A program made the position numbers and the translations under genes. Below the pieces are notes generated by a model. That model made no database searches, was not told the DNA's origin, and saw nothing but the letters and a program-made list of their open reading frames with translations. DNA of 64,000 nucleotides from positions 1,240,001 to 1,304,000 of the forward strand of contig NZ_CP182486.1 of the NCBI RefSeq assembly GCF_052327305.1, in the 5' to 3' direction. Below are positions 7,694 to 15,068 of the stretch, piece after piece (within the stretch, counting starts at the first letter, position 1; every line of letters starts with the position of its first letter). Origin of the DNA: Sphingobium sp052327305 (lineage in GTDB: Bacteria > Pseudomonadota > Alphaproteobacteria > Sphingomonadales > Sphingomonadaceae).

Positions 7694-8086
7694 ATGGCGC
7701 AGGAACCGCGATTGCTGAAGCACGCCGCCCAGATGCGCCATGAGGCGACCTCGGCTGAGGTGGTCCTGTGGCGACACGTCTCCCGATCACAACTCGGCCA
7801 TAAATTTCGTCGCCAACATGTTTACGGCAACCGCATCTTCGATTTTTTCTGCCCGGCAAAAAATCTCGCGGTCGAAGTGGACGGGGAAACGCACAACATT
7901 GTCGCGGATTTGCGGGGGGACCAGGTGCTGGTCCAAGACGGTATCGTCATGGTGCGGTTCACCAACGAGGACATCGGCCGCAACTTGGCCGGAGTGCTGA
8001 CCCATTTGCGTGCAGTTCTCAAAGCAACGCCTGATCGCTGGGCCGCCCCCCACCCCAACCCCTCCCCTGAAGGGGAGGGGCTATGA
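7694..8086 (+). CDS. DUF559 (Vsr/PD-(D/E)XK-like) endonuclease-domain protein
   Basis: A 130-residue basic protein. The segment LWRHVSRSQLGHKFRRQHVY, then IFDFFCPAKNLAVEVDGETH and DGIVMVRFTNEDIGRNLAGV, is the classic DUF559 pattern. D49 (in IFDFFC) and E61 (in AVEVDG) fit a PD-(D/E)XK-like active site related to very-short-patch-repair nucleases. The last 13 or so residues (HPNPSPEGEGL) are translated from a REP palindrome, and the start codon abuts another copy. Substrate and function are unknown for the family. The gene separates yebC from ruvC and is probably inserted. Confidence 0.88.
   Translation: MAQEPRLLKHAAQMRHEATSAEVVLWRHVSRSQLGHKFRRQHVYGNRIFDFFCPAKNLAVEVDGETHNIVADLRGDQVLVQDGIVMVRFTNEDIGRNLAGVLTHLRAVLKATPDRWAAPHPNPSPEGEGL
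8045..8082 (-). repeat. REP-like palindrome, copy 2 (inverted, overlaps DUF559 3' end)
   Basis: The reverse complement of copies 1 and 3: GCCCCCCACCCCAACCCC then the core CCTCCCC TGA AGGGGAGG. It encodes the C-terminal tail of the DUF559 protein, and the stop TGA (8084-8086) falls just outside. Eighteen bases separate it from copy 3, so copies 2 and 3 together form an inverted pair that can fold into one long hairpin. Confidence 0.88.
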
Positions 8087-8100
8087 GAGATTTAGATAAA

Positions 8101-8138
8101 AAGCCCCTCCCCTTCAGGGGAGGGGTTGGGGTGGGGCC
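8101..8138 (+). repeat. REP-like palindrome, copy 3 (directly before ruvC)
   Basis: AAGCCCCTCCCC TTCA GGGGAGGGG followed by TTGGGGTGGGGCC. It is nearly identical to the reverse complement of copy 2 and ends only three bases before the ruvC ATG at 8142. Its G-rich arm is the only purine-rich sequence in the Shine-Dalgarno window of ruvC. Confidence 0.88.
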
Positions 8139-8141
8139 GCG

Positions 8142-8636
8142 ATGCTGATCCTGGGTCTCGATCCCGGCCTGGGCACCACTGGCTGGGGGCTGATCGTGGC
8201 GGAAGGCAATCGCCTCTCTCACATCGGCAATGGCCGGATCGCGACGGATGCCAAAAGGCCGCTTGCCGACCGGCTCCTTGCGCTCGACACGGCACTCGCC
8301 GATCTCATTCTCACCCATCGGCCCGACGGCGCGGCTGTCGAGGAGATCTTCGTCAACGCCAACCCCCAATCGACGCTCAAGCTTGGGCAGGCGCGCGGTG
8401 TGGTGCTATTGGGCGCGGCGCGAGCAGGCATCGAGGTGGGCGAATATGCCGCTCGTCTCGTCAAGAAGTCCGTGGTGGGCGTGGGCAACGCCAGCAAGGA
8501 TCAGGTCCACGCGATGATCCAACGGCTGCTGCCCGGCGCAGCGATCGACGGGCCGGACGCGGCGGACGCGCTCGCCGTGGCTGTCACGCACGCGCATCAT
8601 CTCGCGAGCGCCCGGCGGCTCGGCTCCGCCCGCTAG
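8142..8636 (+). CDS. ruvC: Holliday junction resolvase RuvC
   Basis: A 164-residue crossover-junction endonuclease that cuts Holliday junctions moved by RuvAB. The RNase H-like fold begins LILGLDPGLGTTGWG with catalytic D7; the other acidic residues are E67 (AAVEEIFVN), D139 and D142 (DGPDAADALAVAVTHAH). The length is normal. No conventional Shine-Dalgarno sequence exists: the REP copy at 8101-8138 ends three bases from the ATG. ruvA is 1.9 kb away and ruvB 4.1 kb away, both on the same strand, with unrelated genes in between. Confidence 0.97.
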   Translation: MLILGLDPGLGTTGWGLIVAEGNRLSHIGNGRIATDAKRPLADRLLALDTALADLILTHRPDGAAVEEIFVNANPQSTLKLGQARGVVLLGAARAGIEVGEYAARLVKKSVVGVGNASKDQVHAMIQRLLPGAAIDGPDAADALAVAVTHAHHLASARRLGSAR

Positions 8637-8669
8637 AGCAGGATCACAGCGACCGCACCGCCGCCCTTG

Positions 8670-9008
8670 TCAGTTCCGCCCGATAAAGAGGAAGCCGACC
8701 GCGCCGACGAGGCAGGCAAACGCCGCGAAGTGCCGCCAGTGCAGCGGCTCGCCAAGCCAGGTGACCATGAACACACCGAACACCAGCAGCGCGATGACTT
8801 CCTGCGTCACTTTAAGCTGACCGGCGCTCCAGCCATGCAGATAACCGATGCGATTGGCAGGCACGGCGAAGCAATATTCGACCAGCGCGATGCCCCAGCT
8901 GATGAGGATGACGAGGAGCAGCGGCTTCCCCATCCCGCCCTTGAGGTGCCAGTACCAGGCAATGGTCATGAAGATGTTGGACGCAAGGAGCAGCGCGATC
9001 GTCGGCAT
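8670..9008 (-). CDS. DUF486 / DMT-family small membrane protein
   Basis: A 112-residue protein with four predicted membrane helices: PTIALLLASNIFMTIAWYWH, PLLLVILISWGIALVEYC, TQEVIALLVFGVFMVTWL and FAAFACLVGAVGFLFIG. The signature WYWHLKG and the VPANRIGY loop are typical of DUF486, which belongs to the drug/metabolite transporter superfamily with no known substrate. The start at 9008 has AAGAGG six bases upstream; an upstream extension to 9074 is not hydrophobic and is left out. It is antisense to its surroundings, between ruvC and ruvA. Confidence 0.88.
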   Translation of the reverse strand: MPTIALLLASNIFMTIAWYWHLKGGMGKPLLLVILISWGIALVEYCFAVPANRIGYLHGWSAGQLKVTQEVIALLVFGVFMVTWLGEPLHWRHFAAFACLVGAVGFLFIGRN

Positions 9009-9232
9009 GAGCAGCCTCTTGCCACCACTGTGGTGCGCCGCGCAATCGTACAGGTGGGCTGGGCGTGTTGTCATCCGCCTTGGTCCGCGCGCACAGGCCC
9101 ATAGCGGCGCGACTGTCCGCTATGGGCAAGCAGTCCCCGTGCCCGATGACGGAAATGTCGGGGGGGAAGCGGACGGTCGGGTTTTGGCTGGGATTAAGCA
9201 AAGGCTGTTATTTCTCCAAACTTCCCAGAGCG

Positions 9233-10075
9233 CTACTTTGTTGCCGTAGCCATCCACAATTCCTCATGCGGGAATGGTAGCCTAACGCTGACTGAAAATT
9301 TCTTGCCATTGATCTCGACGGCCCCTTTTTCCTTTCTGCTTGCCAAAAACGTCTTCAAAGCAGGCAGCTCGGTAGAAGCCATGAAAATGCTGTAAGAGTC
9401 TCCACGCGTTCGAGTGGCAGGGTCATTTAGGTCCGGCCAACGCTGCGGCCAGATGATGGATTGATCAGGGGCATTCTCGTATGGCCCTGCCATCACCTCC
9501 ACTTTATCTGGCAACCACGCTTGGGAGGCTGAGGGACGGAAATTTTGGAGCCGATCGAAGGCGTCAGAAATGGCTAATGGCACTTTTGAACGCACAAACT
9601 TATCGTTCAGAGGTCCGTAAACCGATATATAATACGGTTCATTGTTCCCATAAACGAGCAATGTGCTCTCGGGTTGATCGGTAGCATCTGCAACCACATA
9701 TCCACCAGCGAGGGCCACCAGATCGGGATTTTCAAAGGGTCGAAGCAAGTCGGCCTGCTGTCCCTGATTTAGCTTTGCCGATTTGAAACCTGCTTTAGTT
9801 AGAAAGATTGCAGTTCCATCGCTGTAAAGCGCGAATGCAGGTGAGTCAGACCCAGTCACCATGAGCCAAGGATCGGCCGTCAACATAACAATCAGGGGAT
9901 ATGGCTTCGCAGAGGCTCGTGCAGCAGCAAGCGCTACCGGCCGATGAAAGAAAGCGATCCGGCTTTGATCGGGCTTTACGAGAGCCGTATTTTTAGAGGA
10001 GCCGGTCCCATTGCAAGCAACCAAAAACAGCAGAGCCGTTGCCAGCGCCATATGGGTAAGTGATTTTCGGTTCAT
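9233..10075 (-). CDS. hypothetical lipoprotein, base composition unlike neighbours
   Basis: A 280-residue protein with a lipoprotein signal peptide (MNRKSLTHMALATALLFLVA then CNG; lipobox LVAC). The rest is soluble with segments such as MLTADPWLMVTGSDSPAFAL, LVYGNNEPYYISVYGPLND and DQSIIWPQRWPDLNDP. I do not recognise a family. It would be anchored to a membrane facing the periplasm. The start ATG at 10075 is preceded by an in-frame TTG. Visibly more A+T (for example cgatatataatac inside the gene) than the ruv genes on either side suggests acquisition by transfer. Confidence 0.7.
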   Translation of the reverse strand: MNRKSLTHMALATALLFLVACNGTGSSKNTALVKPDQSRIAFFHRPVALAAARASAKPYPLIVMLTADPWLMVTGSDSPAFALYSDGTAIFLTKAGFKSAKLNQGQQADLLRPFENPDLVALAGGYVVADATDQPESTLLVYGNNEPYYISVYGPLNDKFVRSKVPLAISDAFDRLQNFRPSASQAWLPDKVEVMAGPYENAPDQSIIWPQRWPDLNDPATRTRGDSYSIFMASTELPALKTFLASRKEKGAVEINGKKFSVSVRLPFPHEELWMATATK

Positions 10076-10511
10076 CAAGACACGATGAACGAGCGTCTGC
10101 TTTCAAGCAAGTTATGGAGCAAAGACAAGGTCCCCAAAGTCGTCGCGTCCTGACAGACCCTTTCAGATCGACATTGAGCCTATCTTATCGGACATGGACT
10201 CGCCCGCTTTTCTCTGTCCTACAATCAGCCCGCCATGGCACGATGCCGTCATGATCCTTGCGCACTCCGTCCTGCCGCAGCGCCTAACATTTGTGGCCTG
10301 TCCCAGCCCAGACACCTTCAGGAAGAGGAAGTTGACGGAACGTAGCGCCAACTTTGGCAACTTCCGGCAGGCGCAGGCCGGACCGTCCTCGTTCGACAAG
10401 CCTCGCCGCGATAAGCGCTGGCGTGGCGCCGCCGGTAAGCTAAGACCCGAAAGCATTTTCTAGTCAGGTGGTCTCACCTGACGGCTCGGAAAATGCGGAG
10501 ACAATGGACTC
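10076..10511. other. 436-base gene-free interval before ruvA
   Basis: No convincing gene: the two open frames (10163-10456 minus, 10194-10463 plus) are low-complexity shadows of each other without ribosome-binding sites. It holds a nested inverted repeat (GGAAGTTG 10327-10334 / CAACTTCC 10358-10365, with GCCAA 10347-10351 / TTGGC 10354-10358 inside) and a perfect 7-base inverted repeat at 10463-10482. A promoter for ruvA must be here or upstream, since the gene is separated from ruvC, but I cannot assign -35/-10 boxes with confidence. Confidence 0.5.
10463..10482. promoter_or_regulatory. perfect inverted repeat before ruvA
   Basis: GTCAGGT (10463-10469) and ACCTGAC (10476-10482) are exact reverse complements around GGTCTC. 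The repeat ends 29 bases before the ruvA ATG. It could be an operator or a leader hairpin. It is not the alphaproteobacterial LexA box (GTTC-N7-GTTC). Confidence 0.35.
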
Positions 10512-11117
10512 ATGATCGCGCATCTCAAGGGCATTCTCACTGACACCGGCATCGACCATGCCGTGATCGACGTCGGTGGCGTCGGCTACCTCGTCGGCGC
10601 CTCCTCCCGCACACTCGCGGCGCTTGGCCGCACCGGAGAGGCGGTGACCGTCCACACCGAGATGCTGGTGGGTGAGGAATTCATTCGCCTCGTGGGCTTC
10701 GCTTCGGCCGACGAGCGGGACTGGTTTCGCCTGCTCACCGGCGTTCAGGGCGTTGGAGCGCGGGTCGCGCTTGCCATCCTTTCGGCACTGGAGCCAGCAG
10801 ACCTGCACCGCGCCATCGCCATGCAGGACAAGGCGATGGTCGCGCGCGCCAACGGTGTCGGCCCCAAGCTCGCCGAGCGGATCGTGCGCGAACTGAAGGA
10901 CAAGACAGGCGTTGCGCCGGCCGGGAGCGCCCCGCTTGCCGGTTCGGCCGTCGCCCCGGTCGGCAGCCTGTCCGCCGATGCCGTCTCGGCCTTGCAGAGC
11001 CTCGGATTCAAGCCGGGCGAAGCCGGCGCGGTGGTCGCAGCGGCGGAAGCCGAGCTGGGGCCGGACGCGAGCCTCGATGCCCTCGTGAGGATGGCGCTGC
11101 GCAAGGCAGCAAAATAG
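10512..11117 (+). CDS. ruvA: Holliday junction branch-migration subunit RuvA
   Basis: The 201-residue DNA-binding subunit that clamps Holliday junctions for the RuvB motor. Domain I (OB fold) MIAHLKGILTDTGIDHAVID, VGGVGYLVGAS and HTEMLVGEEFIRLVGF is followed by the helix-hairpin-helix region (LTGVQGVGARVALAILSAL and GVGPKLAERIVRELKDK), an Ala/Gly/Pro linker at about 137-155, and the RuvB-binding domain III (ADAVSALQSLGFKPGEA). Normal length. It stands alone: the next genes downstream are on the other strand. Confidence 0.97.
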   Translation: MIAHLKGILTDTGIDHAVIDVGGVGYLVGASSRTLAALGRTGEAVTVHTEMLVGEEFIRLVGFASADERDWFRLLTGVQGVGARVALAILSALEPADLHRAIAMQDKAMVARANGVGPKLAERIVRELKDKTGVAPAGSAPLAGSAVAPVGSLSADAVSALQSLGFKPGEAGAVVAAAEAELGPDASLDALVRMALRKAAK

Positions 11118-11120
11118 CGA

Positions 11121-12020
11121 TCAGACCAGCGGCGTGAGGAGCGGCTTTCCGGCAAAATGCGCATCAAGATTGGCAAGGACCAGATCGGCCATCTGCTGCC
11201 GGCACGCGACGGTCGCGCTGCCTTGATGCGGCGAGAGCACGACCTGATCCATGGTCTTGAGCGCGTCGGGGATATTCGGCTCGTCCTCGAACACATCCAG
11301 CCCCGCGCCCGCGATAGTGCCCGCCTCCAGCGCCCTGACGAGCGCCGCTTCATCGACGAGGCTGCCGCGCGCCACATTCACCAGCACGCCGTCCTTGCCG
11401 AGCTTTTCCAGCACCCGGGCATTCACGATGGCGCGCGTTTCCGGGCCGCCGGGCGCGATGATGATCAGCACGTCGCTGGCCTCGGCGAGGGATTCGATGT
11501 CCGCCTTGAATGTCCAGGGCACCGCTTTCTGCGAGCGGGCGCTGTACAGGATCTCGCCCGCAAAGGGCTCGGCGCGGCGGGCAATGGCGAGACCGATCTG
11601 TCCCATGACGAAAATGCCGACACGCCGCCCCGTCGCGCGCGTGCTCAGCGGCACCTGCCAGGTGCCGGCGCGCGCCGCGCGATCATTCACGGCGATCCGC
11701 CGCTCCACCGCGAGCATCAGACCGATCGCAAGGTCGGCCACATCGTCGGTGAGCACGCCGGTCGTCGTGGTGACGCGAATGCCACGCGCCTCCGCCGCCG
11801 CGATATCCACGCCGTCATAGCCCACGCCGTTGATGGCGACGATCTCAAGCGCGGGATAGCGCTCCATGTCCTGCGCAGACAGGCGCATGGTGCCAGCGCC
11901 GACGATCGCGCGAGTCGTCCGTGGGCCGGAATCGACATGGACGGTAAAGCGCTCCGCCAGCGGGGCGGCGAGCTGCTCCGGCGGAGACGATATGCTGATA
12001 AGATCAGGACGGTCGGTCAT
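11121..12020 (-). CDS. D-isomer-specific 2-hydroxyacid dehydrogenase with atypical NAD motif
   Basis: A 299-residue member of the GhrB/hydroxypyruvate-reductase branch. Catalytic residues are present: R218 (NVARGSLVDE), E247 (DVFEDEP) and H265 (LSPHQGSAT). The nucleotide-binding stretch reads VGIFVMGQIG at 134-143, so the first glycine of GxGxxG is Val138; G140 and G143 remain. The usual family sequence is VGI-x-G-x-G-x-I-G. The enzyme would reduce glyoxylate, hydroxypyruvate or similar 2-oxoacids with NAD(P)H in the cytoplasm; the substrate is not decidable. It is inserted antisense between ruvA and ruvB. Confidence 0.9.
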   Translation of the reverse strand: MTDRPDLISISSPPEQLAAPLAERFTVHVDSGPRTTRAIVGAGTMRLSAQDMERYPALEIVAINGVGYDGVDIAAAEARGIRVTTTTGVLTDDVADLAIGLMLAVERRIAVNDRAARAGTWQVPLSTRATGRRVGIFVMGQIGLAIARRAEPFAGEILYSARSQKAVPWTFKADIESLAEASDVLIIIAPGGPETRAIVNARVLEKLGKDGVLVNVARGSLVDEAALVRALEAGTIAGAGLDVFEDEPNIPDALKTMDQVVLSPHQGSATVACRQQMADLVLANLDAHFAGKPLLTPLV

Positions 12021-12092
12021 GGCAGTGCCTTAGCCGCGCCAAACCGGGAAGGCCAGCCGGCCGGAGCGACGACGCCCCGGCCAGCCCTTTGC

Positions 12093-12614
12093 TCAGTTCG
12101 TCCGTGGCTTGATCTTGGACAGCGCCGGCTGGATGCAGGCCTCGTCCTTGTCACCGCCCGGCGCACCGGAGACGGCAATCGCGCCGATCAGTTCGCCGCC
12201 GGACATGATGGGGATACCGCCGCGCCAAGCGAAGCCGTTGATCTTGGGGTCGGCCTTTGTTTCCGCCGCAAGCGCGGGCTCCTTGGCGACCCGGTCCATG
12301 ATAACGCCGCTCGCCACCTTATAGCGGATGACCGTCGCCACCTTGCCGCGCGCGATATTGTGCGTGCGCAGCTGCGCGCCGTCCGCCGAGAGCATCGCCA
12401 CGGGTTCGCCGTCGGCATCGGCGACGAGCGCGGTCGTCTTGTAGCCATTGGCAAGGCAGGTGTTGATCGCGATCTGCGCTGCCTCGACCGCGGAGGCGAG
12501 GCTCGGTCCCTTGGCGCGCGGCGGGGGCGGCGTCGGCTGCGCGACGGCCGGTCCAACGGCGGACATCACGAGGCCGGCCAGCACCAGCGGGGTGATCCGT
12601 TTCGATTTCAGCAT
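12093..12614 (-). CDS. GlcG/HbpS-family heme-binding protein, exported
   Basis: A 173-residue protein with a Sec signal peptide (MLKSKRITPLVLAGLVMSAV, cleavage near AVAQ) and a GlcG/HbpS (DUF336) domain: SLASAVEAAQIAINTCLANG, TALVADADGEPVAMLSADGA and NGFAWRGGIPIMSGGELIGA are the conserved segments. Family members bind heme or act as redox sensors; some are parts of glycolate operons. AAGGAGAG lies five bases before the ATG. It precedes the 2-hydroxyacid dehydrogenase on the same strand by 73 bases, so the two could act in the same 2-hydroxyacid metabolism. Confidence 0.9.
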   Translation of the reverse strand: MLKSKRITPLVLAGLVMSAVGPAVAQPTPPPPRAKGPSLASAVEAAQIAINTCLANGYKTTALVADADGEPVAMLSADGAQLRTHNIARGKVATVIRYKVASGVIMDRVAKEPALAAETKADPKINGFAWRGGIPIMSGGELIGAIAVSGAPGGDKDEACIQPALSKIKPRTN

Positions 12615-12717
12615 CTTGTCTCTCCTTTATTTGCCAGTCGTCGCTCTAGCCGTTTCCGCACGCACAATCACGCTACAGATGGCATATTGCTGGAATGCGA
12701 ATATGAGGCGGTAATGC

Positions 12718-13770
12718 GTGACAACTCATTCATCAGCAAAACATAGCATGGCTGGGCCCAATTCCCTGACCTCGCCTCTGCGTGCGCCGGACGACATGGA
12801 TGCCGCCCTGCGCCCCAAGTCGCTCGACGAGTTCGTGGGGCAGAAGGCGGCGCGCGAGAATCTGCGCGTGTTCGTCTCAGCTGCCAAAGCGCGCGGCGAA
12901 GCGCTCGACCATGTGCTGTTTTTCGGGCCTCCGGGCCTCGGCAAGACGACGCTGGCGCAGATCGTCGCGAAGGAAATGGGCGTCGGCTTCCGCGCCACAT
13001 CTGGTCCCGTCATTGCCAAGTCGGGCGATCTCGCCGCGCTCCTCACCAATCTCGACGATGGCGACGTGCTCTTCATTGACGAGATTCATCGCCTCAACCC
13101 GGCGGTGGAAGAGGTGCTCTACCCCGCGATGGAGGATCGTGCCCTCGATATCATGATTGGCGAGGGTCCGTCCGCGCGCTCCGTCCGGATCGATCTGCCA
13201 CGCTTTACGCTGGTCGGCGCCACGACACGCCAAGGCCTGCTGACCACGCCGCTGCGTGACCGGTTCGGTATTCCCGTCCGGCTCAATTTCTACACCGTGG
13301 ATGAGCTGGAGCTGGTGGTAAGCCGCGCCGCGCGTTTGCTCGCCCTGCCGATCGCTGCAGATGGCGCGCGTGAGATTGCGCGACGGGCACGCGGCACGCC
13401 CCGTATCGCCGGGCGGCTGTTGCGACGTGTGCGCGACTTCGCCCACGCAGCCGGGCATGAGATCGTCGATGCGTCTGCCGCCGGCAGCGCGCTCTCCCGC
13501 CTTGAGGTCGACCAGCTCGGCCTCGACGCGATGGATCGCCGTTATCTCATGATGATCGCGGACATCTACCGGGGCGGACCGGTCGGCGTGGAGACGCTGG
13601 CCGCTGGCCTCTCCGAGCCGCGCGACACCATCGAGGAAGTGATCGAGCCCTATCTCATCCAGCTTGGCCTTGTGGCCCGCACCGCGCGGGGCCGCTGCCT
13701 GAATGCCGGGGGCTGGAAACATCTCGGTCTCAACCCGCCTGAAGGCGCGCAGGATGGCCTGTTCGACTGA
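12718..13770 (+). CDS. ruvB: Holliday junction branch-migration ATPase RuvB
   Basis: The AAA+ motor that drives branch migration with RuvA. Walker A GPPGLGKT is at residues 70-77, Walker B VLFIDEIH at 117-124, sensor I at TLVGATT, and the arginine-finger region LRDRFG at 179-184; the C-terminal winged helix includes VEPYLIQLGL-like sequence. From the GTG at 12718 (GAGG 10 bases upstream) the protein has 350 residues; an ATG at 12748 giving 340 residues is an alternative but has a poorer ribosome-binding site. It leads into ybgC-tol-pal. Confidence 0.97.
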   Translation: MTTHSSAKHSMAGPNSLTSPLRAPDDMDAALRPKSLDEFVGQKAARENLRVFVSAAKARGEALDHVLFFGPPGLGKTTLAQIVAKEMGVGFRATSGPVIAKSGDLAALLTNLDDGDVLFIDEIHRLNPAVEEVLYPAMEDRALDIMIGEGPSARSVRIDLPRFTLVGATTRQGLLTTPLRDRFGIPVRLNFYTVDELELVVSRAARLLALPIAADGAREIARRARGTPRIAGRLLRRVRDFAHAAGHEIVDASAAGSALSRLEVDQLGLDAMDRRYLMMIADIYRGGPVGVETLAAGLSEPRDTIEEVIEPYLIQLGLVARTARGRCLNAGGWKHLGLNPPEGAQDGLFD

Positions 13771-13860
13771 TGTCATCGACTCCCGGCGTCGGTGGCGCGA
13801 CAGGCCAAGCGTTCAAAAGAGGGCTTCTCGTCGCGACTCGAGCCCGCTAGGGTTCCGGCC

Positions 13861-14361
13861 ATGGCCGACGCCTCCCTCGCCTCGACCCCAGCTGCTCTTG
13901 CCCCTGCGACCGTCTGCCCTGCGAGCGGACTGTTCGTGGATGGCGTGCATTTATTCCCGGTTCGCGTCTATTTCGAGGACACAGACCTTTCAGGCGTGGT
14001 GTATCACGCCAATTACCTCCGCTACATGGAGCGCGCCCGCTCCGACATGCTGCGTGTCGCCGGTATCGACCAGCGCGCAGCGAAAGAGGCGGGCGACGGC
14101 GTCTATGCGGTCGCGGACATTGCCGTCCGCTATCGCCGCCCCGCGCGGCTCGACGAAGACCTTGTCGTGCGGAGCCAAGTGGCGCGTGTAAGCGTTGCAC
14201 GCTGCGTTATCGGCCAGTCGGTCTGGCGCGGCGACACCCAACTCACCGAAGGCGAGGTGGTCGTTGCCTTGCTTGACCCAGTGGGCACGCCGAAAAGACA
14301 GCCAGCCGACTGGATCGCCCGGTTCACTGCATTATCCCAAGGAGTATCTCCCCTCTCATGA
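13861..14361 (+). CDS. ybgC: YbgC-type acyl-CoA thioesterase of the Tol-Pal system
   Basis: A 166-residue hotdog-fold protein. The active-site motif YFEDTDLSGVVYHANYLRYM contains the catalytic aspartate (DTDLSG) and is followed by the ERARSDMLR helix. YbgC enzymes hydrolyse acyl-CoA or acyl-ACP thioesters and are encoded at the head of tol-pal operons; the link to phospholipids is not settled. The start at 13861 is used; it has a 40-residue lead not found in short homologues. The stop overlaps the tolQ start (ATGA), indicating translational coupling. Confidence 0.93.
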   Translation: MADASLASTPAALAPATVCPASGLFVDGVHLFPVRVYFEDTDLSGVVYHANYLRYMERARSDMLRVAGIDQRAAKEAGDGVYAVADIAVRYRRPARLDEDLVVRSQVARVSVARCVIGQSVWRGDTQLTEGEVVVALLDPVGTPKRQPADWIARFTALSQGVSPLS

Positions 14362-15068
14362 TTGCCGCCGCTCTTCTTGCCGCCGCCGCACCCGCCGCGA
14401 CGCCTGCCGTGACTTTGTCGCCGATTGCGCTGTTCCTTCAGGCGGACATTATTGTGAAGGCGGTCATGATCGGCCTGCTGCTTGCCAGCATCTGGACATG
14501 GGCGATCATTGTCGGTTTCGCAGGCAAGCTCGGCCGCGTGAACAAGCGCTGCGAAGCGTTCGAGCAGAGCTTCTGGCAGGCGAAGGACATGGAAGCTTTT
14601 TATCGTGATCGCGGCCGTGAGGACTCGCCGAGCGCCGACGTGCTCGCCGCCGGCATCACCGAGTGGAAGCGCTCCACCGCGCAGCGCAATATCGACGCGA
14701 GCGGCACCCGGGACCGGCTGGTGACCGCAATGAGTTCGGCAGTCGCTGCAGCTGTCGACAAGCTCTCCGACCGTCTCAATATCCTCGCGACGATCGGTTC
14801 GGTCGCGCCCTTTGTAGGCCTGTTCGGCACGGTGTGGGGCATCATGCGGAGCTTCACCGCGATTGCGGGCGAACAGAACACCAGCCTGGCGGTCGTCGCT
14901 CCCGGCATTGCGGAGGCGCTGTTCGCCACCGCCATCGGCCTCTTTGCCGCCATCCCGGCGGTCATCGCCTATAACCGCCTTAGCCATGGCGTGAACCGCA
15001 TCGAGGGGCGGCTCTCGCGCTTCGCCGATGGTCTCTACACCACCTTCAGCCGAGAGCTCGAATCCTGA
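14358..15068 (+). CDS. tolQ: Tol-Pal system proton-channel subunit TolQ
   Basis: A 236-residue inner-membrane protein of the MotA/TolQ/ExbB family with three membrane helices: about 30-50 (IIVKAVMIGLLLASIWTWAI), about 145-165 (LATIGSVAPFVGLFGTVWGI) and about 175-205 (GIAEALFATAIGLFAAIPAV). The motif GLFGTVWGIM is characteristic. With TolR it uses the proton gradient to energise TolA for outer-membrane constriction at division. It overlaps ybgC by four bases and tolR by one. Confidence 0.97.
   Translation: MIAAALLAAAAPAATPAVTLSPIALFLQADIIVKAVMIGLLLASIWTWAIIVGFAGKLGRVNKRCEAFEQSFWQAKDMEAFYRDRGREDSPSADVLAAGITEWKRSTAQRNIDASGTRDRLVTAMSSAVAAAVDKLSDRLNILATIGSVAPFVGLFGTVWGIMRSFTAIAGEQNTSLAVVAPGIAEALFATAIGLFAAIPAVIAYNRLSHGVNRIEGRLSRFADGLYTTFSRELES

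Noticed and set aside
10163..10463. Two overlapping frames on opposite strands before ruvA (97 and 89 residues)
   Set aside because: Neither has a ribosome-binding site or protein-like composition; left as non-coding.
10483..10511. LexA (SOS) box for ruvA
   Set aside because: I looked for GTTC-N7-GTTC before ruvC, ruvA and ruvB and found none.
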